NCBI GenBank assembly: GCA_027625915.1
Contig: JANTQA010000033.1
Span: 9,672,001 to 9,736,000, forward strand
Length of the DNA: 64,000 bases
From: Anaeramoeba flamelloides
Lineage: Eukaryota > Metamonada > Anaeramoebidae
Direction of reading: 5' to 3'
In this document: piece by piece, positions 11,001 to 22,600 of the stretch
How the letters are laid out: every line of letters starts with the position of its first letter
Position numbering within the stretch: position 1 is the first letter of the stretch
Program-made: the position numbers and the translations under genes
The notes under the pieces: generated by a model
The model's input: only the letters and a program-made list of their open reading frames with translations
The model's database searches: none
What the model was told of the DNA's origin: nothing

Positions 11001-13080
11001 TATTTTAAATAATTCAAAATCGATGATTCTGGATGCACAAACTTTAATTAATTTGGAAATCCTGATGAATAATGCAACTGGTAAAAAGGAAGGCTCATTG
11101 ATTTCCAAATTAGATCATTGTAAAACAAATTTTGGCAAGAGGCTATTAAAAAATTGGCTATGTCACCCATTGATCGACGAAAAAATCATCAACGAGAGAT
11201 TAAATGCCGTTGAAGATTTAATAAATAATGTGAATACAACGGATCGGGATTTGTTTCAACAATATTTAAGGAGGCTACCGGATTTGGAACGAAGAATTTC
11301 TCGTATTCATTCTGGGTTTTGTACATTAAAGCAATTTTTAGAGACCATTGAAGCGTTTAAACAGATAAACATCTTTATAAGCAAAGAAATTAAAAAAAAA
11401 TATTTGAAAAATAAATTCAAATCAGAAAAATTAAAGAAATTATTTCAATTTGAAAATAATTTATTTAATTTAACACAGCCACTACACGAAATCTTTCAAT
11501 TGTTTGATTTTGAAAAAACCAAAATTAACAATGAAATACATCCAAAGATTGGATTGGATCAAAATTATGATCATTTCATCAAAGAAAAAAATGAATTGTT
11601 AAAGGAATTGAATAGTCATTTGACTGAAATAAAAACGCTCTTTCAAAATGGTTCAAATCTTAAAGATGTTCAACAAATTAAATTTAAAAATATTGGCAAA
11701 CAAAAATACTTGATCGAAATTCCCAAATCCTTATTAAGCAAAAGTGTCCAATGCCCGCCCGATTGGCATTTACAATCGCAAACGCAGAAATTCAAAAGAT
11801 ATTGGACGAGCAAAGTGAAGTCATACTTACCCCAATTAGATGAAATTGAAGACAATTTACAGTGCATTAAAAAACAAATAATGAAAAAATTGTTCAAAGA
11901 ATTTTGTAAGTATAACCAAATATGGAGAAAGGTTATCAAAAATTTCTCAGAATTTGATGTTTTATTAAGCTTTGCCTTAACTAGTTTAAGCTTTGATAAT
12001 GGCCGCTTTTGTAAACCACAATTTGTTTCGTCTTCGGAAGTGGTTAATAACCGCCAATGCCTTGAGGTTAAAAATTTAATTCATCCATGTGTAAAATCTA
12101 GAATTGGTCAATTTATTCCTAATGATACAATTCTAGGCTCAATAAAGAGCGACCAATTTCAAAATAATGTTAACAGTAGCAATGATAATAATTTCGGGGC
12201 AACGATGGGAAGCGAGCACAACAAAGGTCATGATAGCAATAACAGCAGAAGTAACCCACTTGCCCTAATAATTGAAGGGCCGAATATGGCCGGTAAAAGT
12301 ACATTACTACGGCAAAACTGCGTTGCGATAATTTTAGCGCAGATTGGTTGCTTTGTGCCCGCGGAGTCGTTTAAATTGACGCCAGTGGATAGGATATTTA
12401 CTCGGATCGGCGCTTCAGATGATATCATCCATGGACAATCAACATTTATGGTTGAATTGGATGAAACTTCAACTATATTGAAAAATGTCACCGAAAAAAG
12501 CTTTGTAATAATGGATGAATTAGGTAGGGGAACAACAACAGAGGACGGATTTTCAATAGCATATTCCGTATTGGATTATTTATTAACAAAAAATTGTCGA
12601 TTATTATTTTCGACCCATTACCATAGCTTAGCAGATGAATTTAAAGAAAACAATAAAGTCGGCAATTACCACATGGCATATCAAACGTTAAACAATTCAA
12701 GAGAAATATTATTGCTATACAAATTAATTCCTGGCCATTGCTCCATTTCCTTTGGCACAAATGTCGCACAAATGGCAGGGATACCTGAAATTATTGTTGA
12801 TCGAGCTGAAAATTTAGCAAAGGAATTTGATAAATTTGTTAGATTACACCACGAAAAAAAATTAAACCACTTTGTGCAATGCGAAAATAAAATCCAAAGA
12901 AATTTAGAAAAAAAGAGAAAGGCAAAGCAAAGGCAAATTGAATTCGATTTGTCAGAAACGGATTTACAATTATTGAAATTTTTAATTGATTTAGTAAATG
13001 GTAAAAAAGTAGATCTTATAAAGCAAGAGCCAGCACAAATATTTAAATGGTACACAAAATTAATAAATTATTTAAATTAA
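8041..13080 (+). CDS. MSH6: DNA mismatch repair protein MSH6-like (MutS homologue), 1679 aa
   Basis: The frame carries the complete MutS core. The mismatch-binding domain begins near residue 601 and contains the Phe-x-Glu motif F632-Y-E634 in KKGIFYEFF, the feature of MutS and MSH6 that stacks on the mismatch. A connector/lever region follows. The ABC-type ATPase has Walker A GPNMAGKST (1413-1421), signature GASDDIIHGQSTF, and Walker B FVIMDELGRGTT with D1492-E1493. MSH6 pairs with MSH2 to find base mispairs and small loops in the nucleus. The ~600-residue leader is low-complexity (Q/N, then K/E hexanucleotide tracts near residues 315-330 and 460-510) and holds a degenerate PCNA-binding motif KNKITNYF at 212-219. 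N-rich or polar insertions interrupt the connector (about 700-775) and residues 910-935. Human MSH6 is 1360 aa; the excess is low-complexity. Intronless, ends TAA. Start chosen as first ATG. Confidence 0.95.
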   Translation: MFNEDRVNSHHNEQTKNNNFSNSNSFHSQQTQNGNYIQRSQFQKTTPKKFNQIQIPSIRQFNTFQQKKKISTPTKFKQTNSAFPTTNRFPVNPFPNSNLVSPCQSPLQKQQNHSQAVLRSNNNINMSNNYPRNVPVYTQPQFRSNNNWAYQQSPQQARHRFQQTQRQPQLQGNNNYRHNYSPNYRNQNQFQQNNSPNHYNPFYQKKKPQIQKNKITNYFSPQKNKPQTKIQKKEKSKKQPNHESNKNKFSSSQTESSSLFDILKNSREKQQKEMKLKSDNTIPIDDEFFEITDDLLDMIPINTFEDEDELRSLKEKEKEKEKEKEKEKEKENDKKKDKNNQNPKDATKNQQIFNKMKQVKNNINSPTNRNNSLPYRNQKIMKSIQTQDQSNSKPIIRKSISRDTSVKKSQFANELNNFSILAGDQNLLINHKKNGLNFNYKLKQNENKNSKLQERHAQIEIEIEKEKEIKKEKEIKIEKEKQKEKEKEKEKEKQKVKEKEKESQIKNEPNSNETQNQKKKQQINELKREILKKKKLIQQQIEFQKQYHRKLKHKTGTGAAWYAITHCFESKYPFIQNIRDLKGRTPNDPNYDPTTLLIEPRYYQSMRGFEKQYWEIKAVNFDVVIFFKKGIFYEFFETDAQLGKELFDLKLANSRSRGMKMAGIPEKRFEEWAAKFIANGYKIGKVDQVETVIQQKKRRINSHNQSGNQRNYRQSQTTQINNSSQSKYGYDTQGQIDNPKLDNFKGHNQININDRKRKYSNTTNQPTEAKNVLKRELTQVLTCGTLIDEEFINSAQSIYLLSFITQMIENKHMKFGVCIVDTSTGLFQLCEFIDKYPQLEQFETLLYQIQPKEIIYPQETNPKILKFLKKTLEIQPTCNCLTNEQFWDSEITLHKIRFKRYFFKKHNQENYNNNNNSNNISNKNNNNKEEEDIDISENGEYFPKVFQRAIDNKQTFLISAFGGCVSYLTSLKLDKKLVSYHNFKEYHILNNSKSMILDAQTLINLEILMNNATGKKEGSLISKLDHCKTNFGKRLLKNWLCHPLIDEKIINERLNAVEDLINNVNTTDRDLFQQYLRRLPDLERRISRIHSGFCTLKQFLETIEAFKQINIFISKEIKKKYLKNKFKSEKLKKLFQFENNLFNLTQPLHEIFQLFDFEKTKINNEIHPKIGLDQNYDHFIKEKNELLKELNSHLTEIKTLFQNGSNLKDVQQIKFKNIGKQKYLIEIPKSLLSKSVQCPPDWHLQSQTQKFKRYWTSKVKSYLPQLDEIEDNLQCIKKQIMKKLFKEFCKYNQIWRKVIKNFSEFDVLLSFALTSLSFDNGRFCKPQFVSSSEVVNNRQCLEVKNLIHPCVKSRIGQFIPNDTILGSIKSDQFQNNVNSSNDNNFGATMGSEHNKGHDSNNSRSNPLALIIEGPNMAGKSTLLRQNCVAIILAQIGCFVPAESFKLTPVDRIFTRIGASDDIIHGQSTFMVELDETSTILKNVTEKSFVIMDELGRGTTTEDGFSIAYSVLDYLLTKNCRLLFSTHYHSLADEFKENNKVGNYHMAYQTLNNSREILLLYKLIPGHCSISFGTNVAQMAGIPEIIVDRAENLAKEFDKFVRLHHEKKLNHFVQCENKIQRNLEKKRKAKQRQIEFDLSETDLQLLKFLIDLVNGKKVDLIKQEPAQIFKWYTKLINYLN

Positions 13081-13234
13081 GTTCTTAAATAAACTATTTT
13101 GTCTTTGTTATTATATTTGTTTTTTTTATTGTTGATTTAAGTACTAAATAAAAAAAATTATTACCAAAGAATCTTGGAATTTTTTCCAATTTTTGAATGA
13201 AAAAAAGTCATTGATCTTTTCTTGATCATTAGCT

Positions 13235-13781
13235 AAATAAACTATTTTCCAGGCAAAGTGAGAGAGTTATAATATGTGAATTAGATGTGTTTAAAGCGTT
13301 TGAATGAATATTGGTATAAAAAATTTAATTTCAAAATTGAAATCATTTTTTCATATTTTGCTTTTTTCTATTTTTTTTTTTTTTGATTTTTTTTTTATGC
13401 CTAATTCATTTGCAAATTTTTTTTTTTCTTGTGATCAATATCCACTTAACTAAAAAGATGATACTCTAATGCTATTGAAATAATAGAAAATTATTGTAGA
13501 GAAATCATATTGATTTCTATTGCAATTTCATTTGGATCTTAAATTGAAGATCAAAATGAACAATTTTGTTGTTTTTTCTATGTGTATCACGAAGAATTTG
13601 AGTTATTTAAATTTTTTATAGAACATATAAATGTATTAGTTTTATTATACATTAATATCAAATATTCTTTGATTTGTACATTATCAGATTTATTTCTTAT
13701 TTATTCTTCACATGTTTATTATTAAAAATAATTTATATTTGATTTTTTAGTGGGGAACTTTGACAGAAAAAAGAATTGTTT
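13235..13781 (+). mobile_element. R3 family element, copy B
   Basis: About 547 bp, beginning only ~155 bp after the MSH6-like stop codon. It has the AAATAAACTATTTTCCAG start, the TTGCAATTTCATTTGGATCTT block and the TATCAAATATTCTTTGAT block found in the other copies. Its right end is the most diverged (GACAGAAAAAAGAATTGTTT). Confidence 0.5.
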
Positions 13782-13801
13782 GCTTATTACAATTATCATC
13801 A

Positions 13802-13868
13802 TTAATTTTAAGTTATTTATATTCTTTATTTATTCACTAAATAAAGAATATCAATAACTTTAAATTAA
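13802..13868. repeat. 67-base near-perfect hairpin
   Basis: Left arm 13802-13832 and right arm 13838-13868 are complementary at 29 of 31 positions around the loop TTCAC. It lies just after R3 copy B, about 720 bp downstream of the MSH6-like gene. It could be a foldback element or a transcribed hairpin; the sequence alone cannot tell. Confidence 0.7.
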
Positions 13869-14912
13869 AAACATTTTAAAAATTATGACTTAATTTTTGC
13901 TTTTTTGTTTTTTTCCCTTTGTTCAAAAATAAAATCGTTCCTTAATGAATTTTATTATTTCTTGTTAATATTCTAAATTGAAATCCAATTTGATACTGTA
14001 GGAATTGTTTTCTAAAATCAATATTTTTATAATTTGAAATTCTTTTTTTTTATTGGAGTTATAACTCGAAGGGATAAAGAAAAATAACAAAATAACAAAA
14101 GAAAAAAAAGAAAAAAAAAAGGAAAATAATTATTAAAATATTTTAATAAGATAACAATACTAATTTTTTCCTTTGTATTTTCAAATTAAATATTATTTAG
14201 TGTCTTTTCTTTTTTTTTTCTAAGCCAAACGGAAATTTAAAAATAGTCTGTATTTATTAAATAAAAAAAATTGATATTTTTTGATTGAAGAAGTGTAAAT
14301 TAAACTCTAGGTGTCCTTTTACTTAAATTTCCTCAAAGGTAATTTAAGCATAAAATCATAGATTTCATGATTGTTCTAGGGGAAAACACACCCAATTTTT
14401 TAGGTTAAAAATGCAAAAACTAAAAATTGAAAAGAAAAAAGGAAAAAAGAAAAAGAATAAAAATTAAAAATTGAAAATCAATTAGTAAAAAATAAAAAAT
14501 AAAAAAAAACAAATTCTCTTTTAAATTATGAACCCCCTAAATAAAAATCATGAATACTTTTGGTTAACTTAATTTAATTTGATAATTGAACATGAATGTT
14601 CACTTGGGGATTGTTGTTTAAGTTGTGATTTATTGATTTTTTTTTTTTTTTTCAGATTTGTTTAAACCGTTGATCATTTTTAACCTTTTCTTTTTCCTTT
14701 TTTTTATCAATTACTCATACTTTTATGTTCGAGTGTCACACAATTAGCAAATAACTACTTGACCTTTTTTATTTGTAACTCTTCTTCCGAATATAAAGAA
14801 GATTCGCCCCCCTGTTAAAAATGGAAAAAAAATAACAAATTGATATTTCGCTTTTCTTGGAATAAAAGTTCTCTTCTAAAATCTTCGTTCGTACTAATTA
14901 ATTCTATTTTTC
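13869..14912. other. Intergenic, no gene seen
   Basis: AT-rich DNA with A and T runs. No coding frame, RNA gene or repeat of the families described here was recognised. Confidence 0.5.
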
Positions 14913-15669
14913 TTAAGGGATTAGTGTCACCCTAGATTTCTCTATAATCAAAGTATTTTGTAATTGGGTGTAAATGATATTAGTGCGCCATGGCTCGAAT
15001 AGTTCTAAAAAATCTATTATAAATCTTATAGCACAATAAATTATTACATTTTTTACAAATGATCACAATTAAAAAAGTTTCATTTAGAAATAATTTTTTT
15101 TTAATTCCTTTACCAAATCTAAAAATAGAAACCCAAAATACAGTATTCCGTTATTAAATAATTTAGATTTGGAACTTCCAAAAGTAACTATTTTGATTAT
15201 TTTTTTATTTTCAAATATTAACTCAATAATCATCAACCTAAAAGCACAAAGACTAATTAGTTTTGTTTGCTTTTGATAAAGCTAATTGTAACATCAATAT
15301 ATTTCAATATTTCAGAAATATTTTTAAAAAACTTTATTGGTTAATTATTTAATTTTTTAAAAAAAAGAATTTTTTAGTAACTAATCTACATTTCGCCACA
15401 AATTTAAGAAAGATATTTTACAACTCTGTAGTCTGAATATTGATAAATTCAACCTTTAAATTTATGGCGAAGTGCAGATTTTATTCTGAAATTGCCGGGT
15501 TTTTTACTAATACATAGATCATTATTAATTTATGGGATCAACAAATATTATTACTTGACTAATCAGGGATATTTAGATGCATTGGAATCATGTAGCATGA
15601 ATGTGGTCAGGTCCCAATAACAACATACATTGATCTTAGGCTTCTCCTTGGTAGACGCTAATCCCTTAA
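14913..15669 (+). mobile_element. T1 family TTAA element, copy 2 (757 bp)
   Basis: TTAA at both ends, left end TTAAGGGATTAGTGTCACC, right end GTAGACGCTAATCCCTTAA, with a body colinear with copies 1, 3 and 4 (for example the segment AATACAGTATTCCG). The outer flanks (TTTTTC / ACCAGC) differ from the other copies. Non-coding. Confidence 0.8.
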
Positions 15670-16601
15670 ACCAGCCCTAATTTTTATATAATTTACAATT
15701 TATCTTGACAATGGTTTATTTTTGGAATAAACCAAAAACCATTGAGAATAACCAAGTTAATCTATAACTTTTTTACTGAATCCAGAACCCCTAATAACAA
15801 ATTTGATTTTTTCGTGGATTATTTTCTTTTTTTACAAGATATAAACACGAAAATTCAGTACTATTAATTCAATTATTTTTTAACTTTAATATTTATTGAT
15901 TGGATTTTAATAATTTGTTAAATTTTACAGCCTTTTTGGTACCCTCTCGAAATATTTATTAAATAATAATTAAGGTGAGGATGTTTATTGGATCATAAAA
16001 AAAAAGAATATGAAATAAAAAATTCTGTATAAAATATGACTGTATATAATATTGTCATTGGGATAAAGCTAATTATAATTTAAACTTGAAACTTTCAACA
16101 GAATAGAATTCAATTTTTATCCAGAGAAGCATATCCAAAAACCAAAACTAAATCAATATTGTCATAACAAAACAAAAAAAAAAAAAAAAAACTCTATAGT
16201 TTTTGTTAAATATTTTATTTATTAATAATTTTTTTTCAAAAAAATTTAATCTTAAATACCAAAATTTTGTTCTAAAAAAAATATTCTTTTTTAAATTAAT
16301 ATTTTTTTTTAAAAAAATTTAAATCTTAATTTCTATTAAATTATTGAAAATTTTTTTTTTTTTTCTTAATTTCAAAAAATAATATTTAATTTGATGAATT
16401 TTTAATCATCTTTAATTAAGTTCTTATTTAGTTAAACAGAATCTATTTATTTTTTCGATATTTAAAATAAATATTTATACTATAGATTTTTTTTTTGATA
16501 AAAAATAAAAACAAAATTATATACTGATAGATATTAGTATAAAGTTTTCTTTGTTTTTTTTTTTTGCTTTTTTTCTTGTTGACTTTTGATAATCGTAATA
16601 T
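15670..16601. other. 3' flank of the WDR44-like gene, no gene seen
   Basis: AT-rich DNA with long A and T runs, downstream of the minus-strand WD40 gene and of T1 copy 2. Nothing recognisable. Confidence 0.5.
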
Positions 16602-19600
16602 TTAATTCATATAAGACAAATTTTGTAAAATTCTAATACGACCACGTTCATCTGTTGTAATAATTAATACACTATCACGATATTTTTTGCTATGTTTATT
16701 TTTACTTGAATTTTTTTGATCTTTTTTTGTATTTTCTTTTTTTCCTTTTCCCCTTTTCCCCTTTTCCTTTCCCCCGTTTCTCTTCACCCGTTTCTCCTCC
16801 GCCCCCCTTCTCCTTTCTCCTTTTCCCTTCCTCTCGCCATTCCCCTTCTCTCCCCCCTTCGTTTTTTCTTTTTGATTTTTTTTCATTTCCTCTTCACCGT
16901 TCTCTTTCTGTTCCCCCCTCTTCTTTTTTTCTTTTTCATTTTTTTTCTTTTTCTCTTCACCGTTTCCTTTTTCTTTTTCCCCATCCTTCTTTTTTTCTTT
17001 TTCATTTTCTTTCTTTTTCTCTTCGCCCTTCTCTTTCTGTTCCACCCCCTTCCCTTTTTCTTTTCCGTTTTCTTTCTGTTTCTCATTCTCTATTTTTTTC
17101 TTGATCTTTTTCTTTTTTTTCTTTTCTTTATTTTGAGAATCCTTTTTTTTTGAATTTTTATTTTTATTTGTTTCTTTATCTTCAATACCACTTGAATTAT
17201 TTTCAAGGATTTTGGAAATGGGTATAGATTTGTTGTCATCATTTTCTATTGAACCAGTGTAAATATCAAAGACTTTTTTTGGAATAAATTTTGCATTAGT
17301 AATTTTAACATCAGAAATTTTAATTTTTTCAAAATTTTCAACAACATCATTTCTTTTTCTTTGGAATTTTTTTAATTTGGAATTTTTTTTTATTGCAAAT
17401 TCATTATCTTTATTCCAAAAATAAATATTACCATCTTCTGAACCGCAAAGAATTAAATCTTCTGAATTACTATACAAATCCAAATAATTAAATATAATGG
17501 AAATTGGAAAAGAAAAAAGAAAAAAAAGAGAATTTCAGAAGGAAAATTAGTCAATAAGCAAAAAATATTACAAAAAAAAACATAGATAAATCATAATTTT
17601 GAAACTTTAAATTTTTTCAAAACAAGAAAGAAAAAAAGATGGTGATGAAAAAAAAAAAGAAAAGAAAATGTTAATTACCTTAAATTTGATTTCAATGGGT
17701 TGTGTTTATTAATATGACCTTTGTATTTTAGTTTTGGGATTTTCGAATCAATGCCATATAAACGAATTCTTGAATCGTTTGACGTAACAAGGATTTGTGT
17801 CTCTGAATTTAAATATTGAATGTTTGTTATTTGCTTTCCTTTTTTATTTTTGCCTCTTTTAGATTTTACGTGTAATGTTTTTTGAAAATCTAATTCACCG
17901 TTCTTTAAATTATAAAAATAACAAAATCCATTTTCGGTTCCACAAATTAATTTTGATCCAACAGAATTAAGACATCCGGAAGTAACGCCATTTTTACAAT
18001 TGGCTGCATAGATTGGTTTTTGTGAATATATATTCCATTTTAAAACTTGGTTCTGTAAATTTCCAGTATAAAAATTTTCAGGGTTTGAAGGACTAAATTC
18101 AACAAAGGTAACAAAATTTGAATGAAAAAACAAATTCACCTGCCCCTTTTTAATATTCCAAAGTCTAGCAGTTTTGTCCGATGATGCAGTTAAAATCAAA
18201 TCAGGATCGTGCTAATTTACAAAAAAAAAAAAAAAAAGGGAAAATAATTAAAAAAAAAAAAAAAAAGAAAAAATTAAATTTAAAAGATCAAATTGTTATA
18301 TTATTGTTTTCTTTTCGTTTTTATTTTTTTGGAAATGTTTTAGAAGATATATTTATGAATATTAATCAATATAAACAACGAGTTTATATTTCAAAAAATA
18401 TCAAAATGCAAATATTTTTCATTAAAATTTATTTGAGTTTACCACACCCTATATGTATGATTATTTTCCATTTAATAATTATTTTTACAATTTAATATAT
18501 TTTTTAACTTTTTTTAATTTGGTAGACTTCTAATAATTCAGAATTATTCTTCAAAAAAAAGTAATAAAATTTTGTATAAATGGATGTAATAATTTGATTG
18601 GTTGTTAAATTAACTGAAAGTACTATTAGGGTGTATAAATTGAAAGGATTCCACATTAAATCATTTTTAAATCTTTTTTTTTACAAACTTTATTTTGCTT
18701 TTTTGTTTTTTTTTTTTTGAGTTAAGAATGAAAAAAAAATTCTGGATGACAAAACAAAAAGAATTAATCTGAATGATGCTATTGTTGAGTGGTTTTTTAG
18801 GCTGTGGAAATAGATATGTGTTTTCAAGTGATTTGGGGTTGGTAGAATATTTGTTTGAAAAATGGTTGAACACTAAACAAGAAAAAAGAAAACCAAAAAC
18901 AACAAGGAAATAAAACTAATAAAAAAAAACAACAATATATATTTGAAGAATAAGAAAAACGTGAAAGTTCGCACTCTAACTTTACTCAGTATAACAAAAA
19001 ATCCTAATGGGCGAAATCTTCTTTTTTTATTTAATTATTTTCTTTTTTTTTTTTTCAAAAAATTTTCTAATTGGTCTAACTTTTGTCAATTTTTTGAAAC
19101 TAAAATTAAATAAAATGCACATATTCGTCATTTTCATAAACATCTGCTTTTTTTCCTTATCTCTTAATTTAACCAAGGAAAAATGTTGCATGAATTCGAA
19201 AATAATTCATTTGACAAAAAATGTTTTTTTAACATAAGGGAGATTCTGCCCTTTTTATACATTTGTGACTGCTTTAAATTGAATTCTAGATTTGAAAATC
19301 TTTGAAAAAAAAAAAAATTATGTTTATTTGTTTTTAAAAAATTAATAAAAGAAAATTATATTTAAACTATAATTTAATATTTTTGGTCCAGTTAAAAAAG
19401 TGGAAATGTTCATCACATTTGTCATACAATCAACGTAATACCAGAATTTCATTTTTAAAATATTATCAATAATAATAGCGATATCTTCTTGGGTTATTAC
19501 GAGCTAAAATCTCTTTACTATTAGTATTATTTACATTCACATAACTTAAATCTTTCGCCAATTCAAAAAAAAAAATCAACATTATTAATTTTTTTTTTCT

Positions 19601-22600
19601 TTATCATCGATCTAGAAATATCTTTTTTGGTGAGAATAGACATTTTATGAGGAATATAACAAAGCTCATCACCTCCAAGAAATAATACTTATTTTTTAAA
19701 GAAATAATTATTTACATCTTGGTCTGCCATATCACATCGACAAGTTTTGTTATTTGTTGCATTAATCAACGGTTTTAAATTGTTTAATTTTGTTTTTTTA
19801 GAAATTCCCGAGTTTGGTTTATTTTTTCAGTTTGGTTTGTTTACATTCATAATTTTTTTTTTTTTGGGGATGTTTCTTAATTTTTTCAGATTTTTGAGAG
19901 AAAAAGCTGAATGAACCAAAAAAATAATTTCCTCCAAAATATTAAAAAATGTAATTTGTACTTTTTTTACTAAATTATTTAACAATATTTCTTTCAATTT
20001 TATACCAAAGAGTCAATTTCAAACATTTTCAAACATTTTTACTGAGTTTCGAGAAAAACATAAATACTGAAAAAGTAAATTGAAATTTTATTTGTGAATT
20101 CATATATGTCCCTACGACCCAAAAAAACACTAAAAGTTGAAAAATGATCAAATACCTTCCATTAAAAAAATTAAAAAAACAAAATGAAAAAATAAAAATA
20201 AATAAAGTTTCAATTTAACTTTTTCTTGAAAACATTTTTTGCCAAAATGATTGAATTCAAAGTTGAAATTATGTATATTTTTATATACAATATCTTATTT
20301 TAACTCATTTACTAAAACAAATTCGAAATTATGGGAATTTTATTTTCACAAAAGGGACTAATTTGGTCTTCAAATGTTTTTTTTATTTTCAAATGGTAAA
20401 ATTAAAAAAAAAGTTATTTAAAAAGGATAAACTCTCTGGAAAAGTATTCTAATTTAATATATTAGCTTATTCTTTGTTTTAAAAATTTTCTCAACCCCAA
20501 TTTTTTAAAAAAATAAAAAAGTGCACAGTAATTTCAAAAAATATTTTCGATATTCAAAAGTTGAGAGTGTTTTTATTCTAAAAAAAAATTATCACAGTGG
20601 TTAATTGAATTAAGTTACAAGGCTAGATTTCGAAAAATATTAATCAGAAAAAAATAGTGCTTAATTTTATTAAGAACATATGTTCCAGTAAAAAAAAAAA
20701 AAAAAAAAAATTTGATAAAGACTCTTTAATTCATTTAATTTCTTTTTAAAATCGAAATAGTGAAAATAAGTGAAAAGGTGTGTGTCAATTTCCCTGAATG
20801 TAAATTCTGTGAAAAAAACACGAGAATTTTTAAAAATTAAATTTGTATGTTTGTTATTTTTAAAAAATTAAAAGTTCATTAAATTAGATAATTATTTCGA
20901 ACTCATTCTGATATTTTAAAAATATTGTTAAGTTTCTCATTTTTTTAAAAAATATAAAATAGGATTTTACTTTTTTCTTTGGATATTTTAACAATTTTAT
21001 AATCAGAGAAATCACAAAAACCAGATTAATAGAATCGCAGAAATCAGAAAATGAAAAAGTCAGATCAATTAATAAAGGAAAAAATAAATGATTAAGGGCA
21101 AAATTGTGGATTAAATACACTGACGGTTTTTGTAATACTATCTTTTAGTCAGGGTTTTTCTTTGATTGGGATTTTATTCAAAATTTGTTGGAAAAATTGA
21201 TTATTTTTCGAGATCCAATCAGATTTCAAATAAAAAAGATAATCAAGTAGATCAAAATTGAGTTTTTGTTGATTCTATTTAGTAATAATATAATGAATTC
21301 TTCTTTGAATCTAATTTGTTTCTTTTTTCTATTGATTTGATCTTTCTTTTCATTTTCAGGTTTCTGTGATTCTATTAATGTTTACAATTAACAATCGTGT
21401 TGAACTTTTTTTCCTAAATGGCTAAGAACACCAGTATAATTTTCAATAAAAAGCAAAACACTCGAGTCTTGAAGTCTGTTGTGGTGGAGCCACACCCTCA
21501 AAATTTTCCAGCTTCCAAAAAACCAAAATATTTTGCTTTTTTAAATTTGTATCCTAAGTGATTTGATGTATTAAAAGAATTTTGTTTTTTTTTATAAAAT
21601 TAAAGTGAATTCCGGCATACCTTTGACCAAGAAATATCCAAAATGTCTAATTCGTGTCCCAGAAATTTTTTCCAGGGAACAGGATCCAATAAGGGAATTT
21701 CGTTTGAGACAGATTTTTCAAAATTATATTGCCTTTGTTCTTTTTTTAAAGAATTAAGCTTTTTCTTGTTGTGATCAGATTTCATTTGCGTTTTAATTTG
21801 CATACACTTCTCGGTGGATTTCTTCATGATACTAATCTGGTGTTCAGATCTTTCCTTGTCTGTTTCTAAGACTCTCCAAATCCTTAAAACCGTATCTTGG
21901 CCCGCTGTTGCAAGATACTTGCCAGATGGAGAGAACTCCAAAGCCCAAATTGTGTTTGCATGGTCATCCAGAAACTGGATGCAATCCACAGAAGCAAATT
22001 CGGATTTTGTTTTTTCATTACAAACGGAAAAAATCCTATTAAGCGGCACAGAACGTTTTTTATGTTTATTTTCCTGTCTTTTCATTTCCTTTTCTTTTTC
22101 TTTTTTGATCTGTTTTTGTTTGTTTTTTAAGATTTTTTTTTTCTGGTATTCCTTTTCTTGTTTTCGGATAAGCTCAATTCTTTTTTGTTTTTCAGAGTGG
22201 TTTTTTGTTTGTTTGTTTTTATTTTTCGTATTTTTGTTTTTGTTTTTGTTTTTATTTTTGTTTTGGGTATTTTTGTTTTGTGACTTTGGTTGAGAATCTG
22301 ATCTCCTTTTTAAAAGTTTGGGGTCTATGCCCTTTTCAACTTTTTGATCAAGCTCTTCAAATAAGATTAATTCGCCAGTATCAATATTTTTAATATAAAT
22401 TTTTTGTGGTTCATTGTTAATCTCTTCTTTTGTTGCTTTATTCTCATTGGTATTATTGGTGTTTGTTTCGCAGTCAGAGGAATTCTTTGTGTTGTTGGTA
22501 ATAGTTGAATTTGTTTCTGTTTGTATTTCTTTTTCCTTTTCCTTTTCCTTTTCCTTTTCTTTTTCTTTTTCTTTTTCCTTTTCCTTTTCTTTTTTGTTTT

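Noticed and set aside
16706-17153. Plus-strand Phe/Ser/Pro-rich frames
   Set aside because: Complement of the WDR44-like K/E minisatellite.
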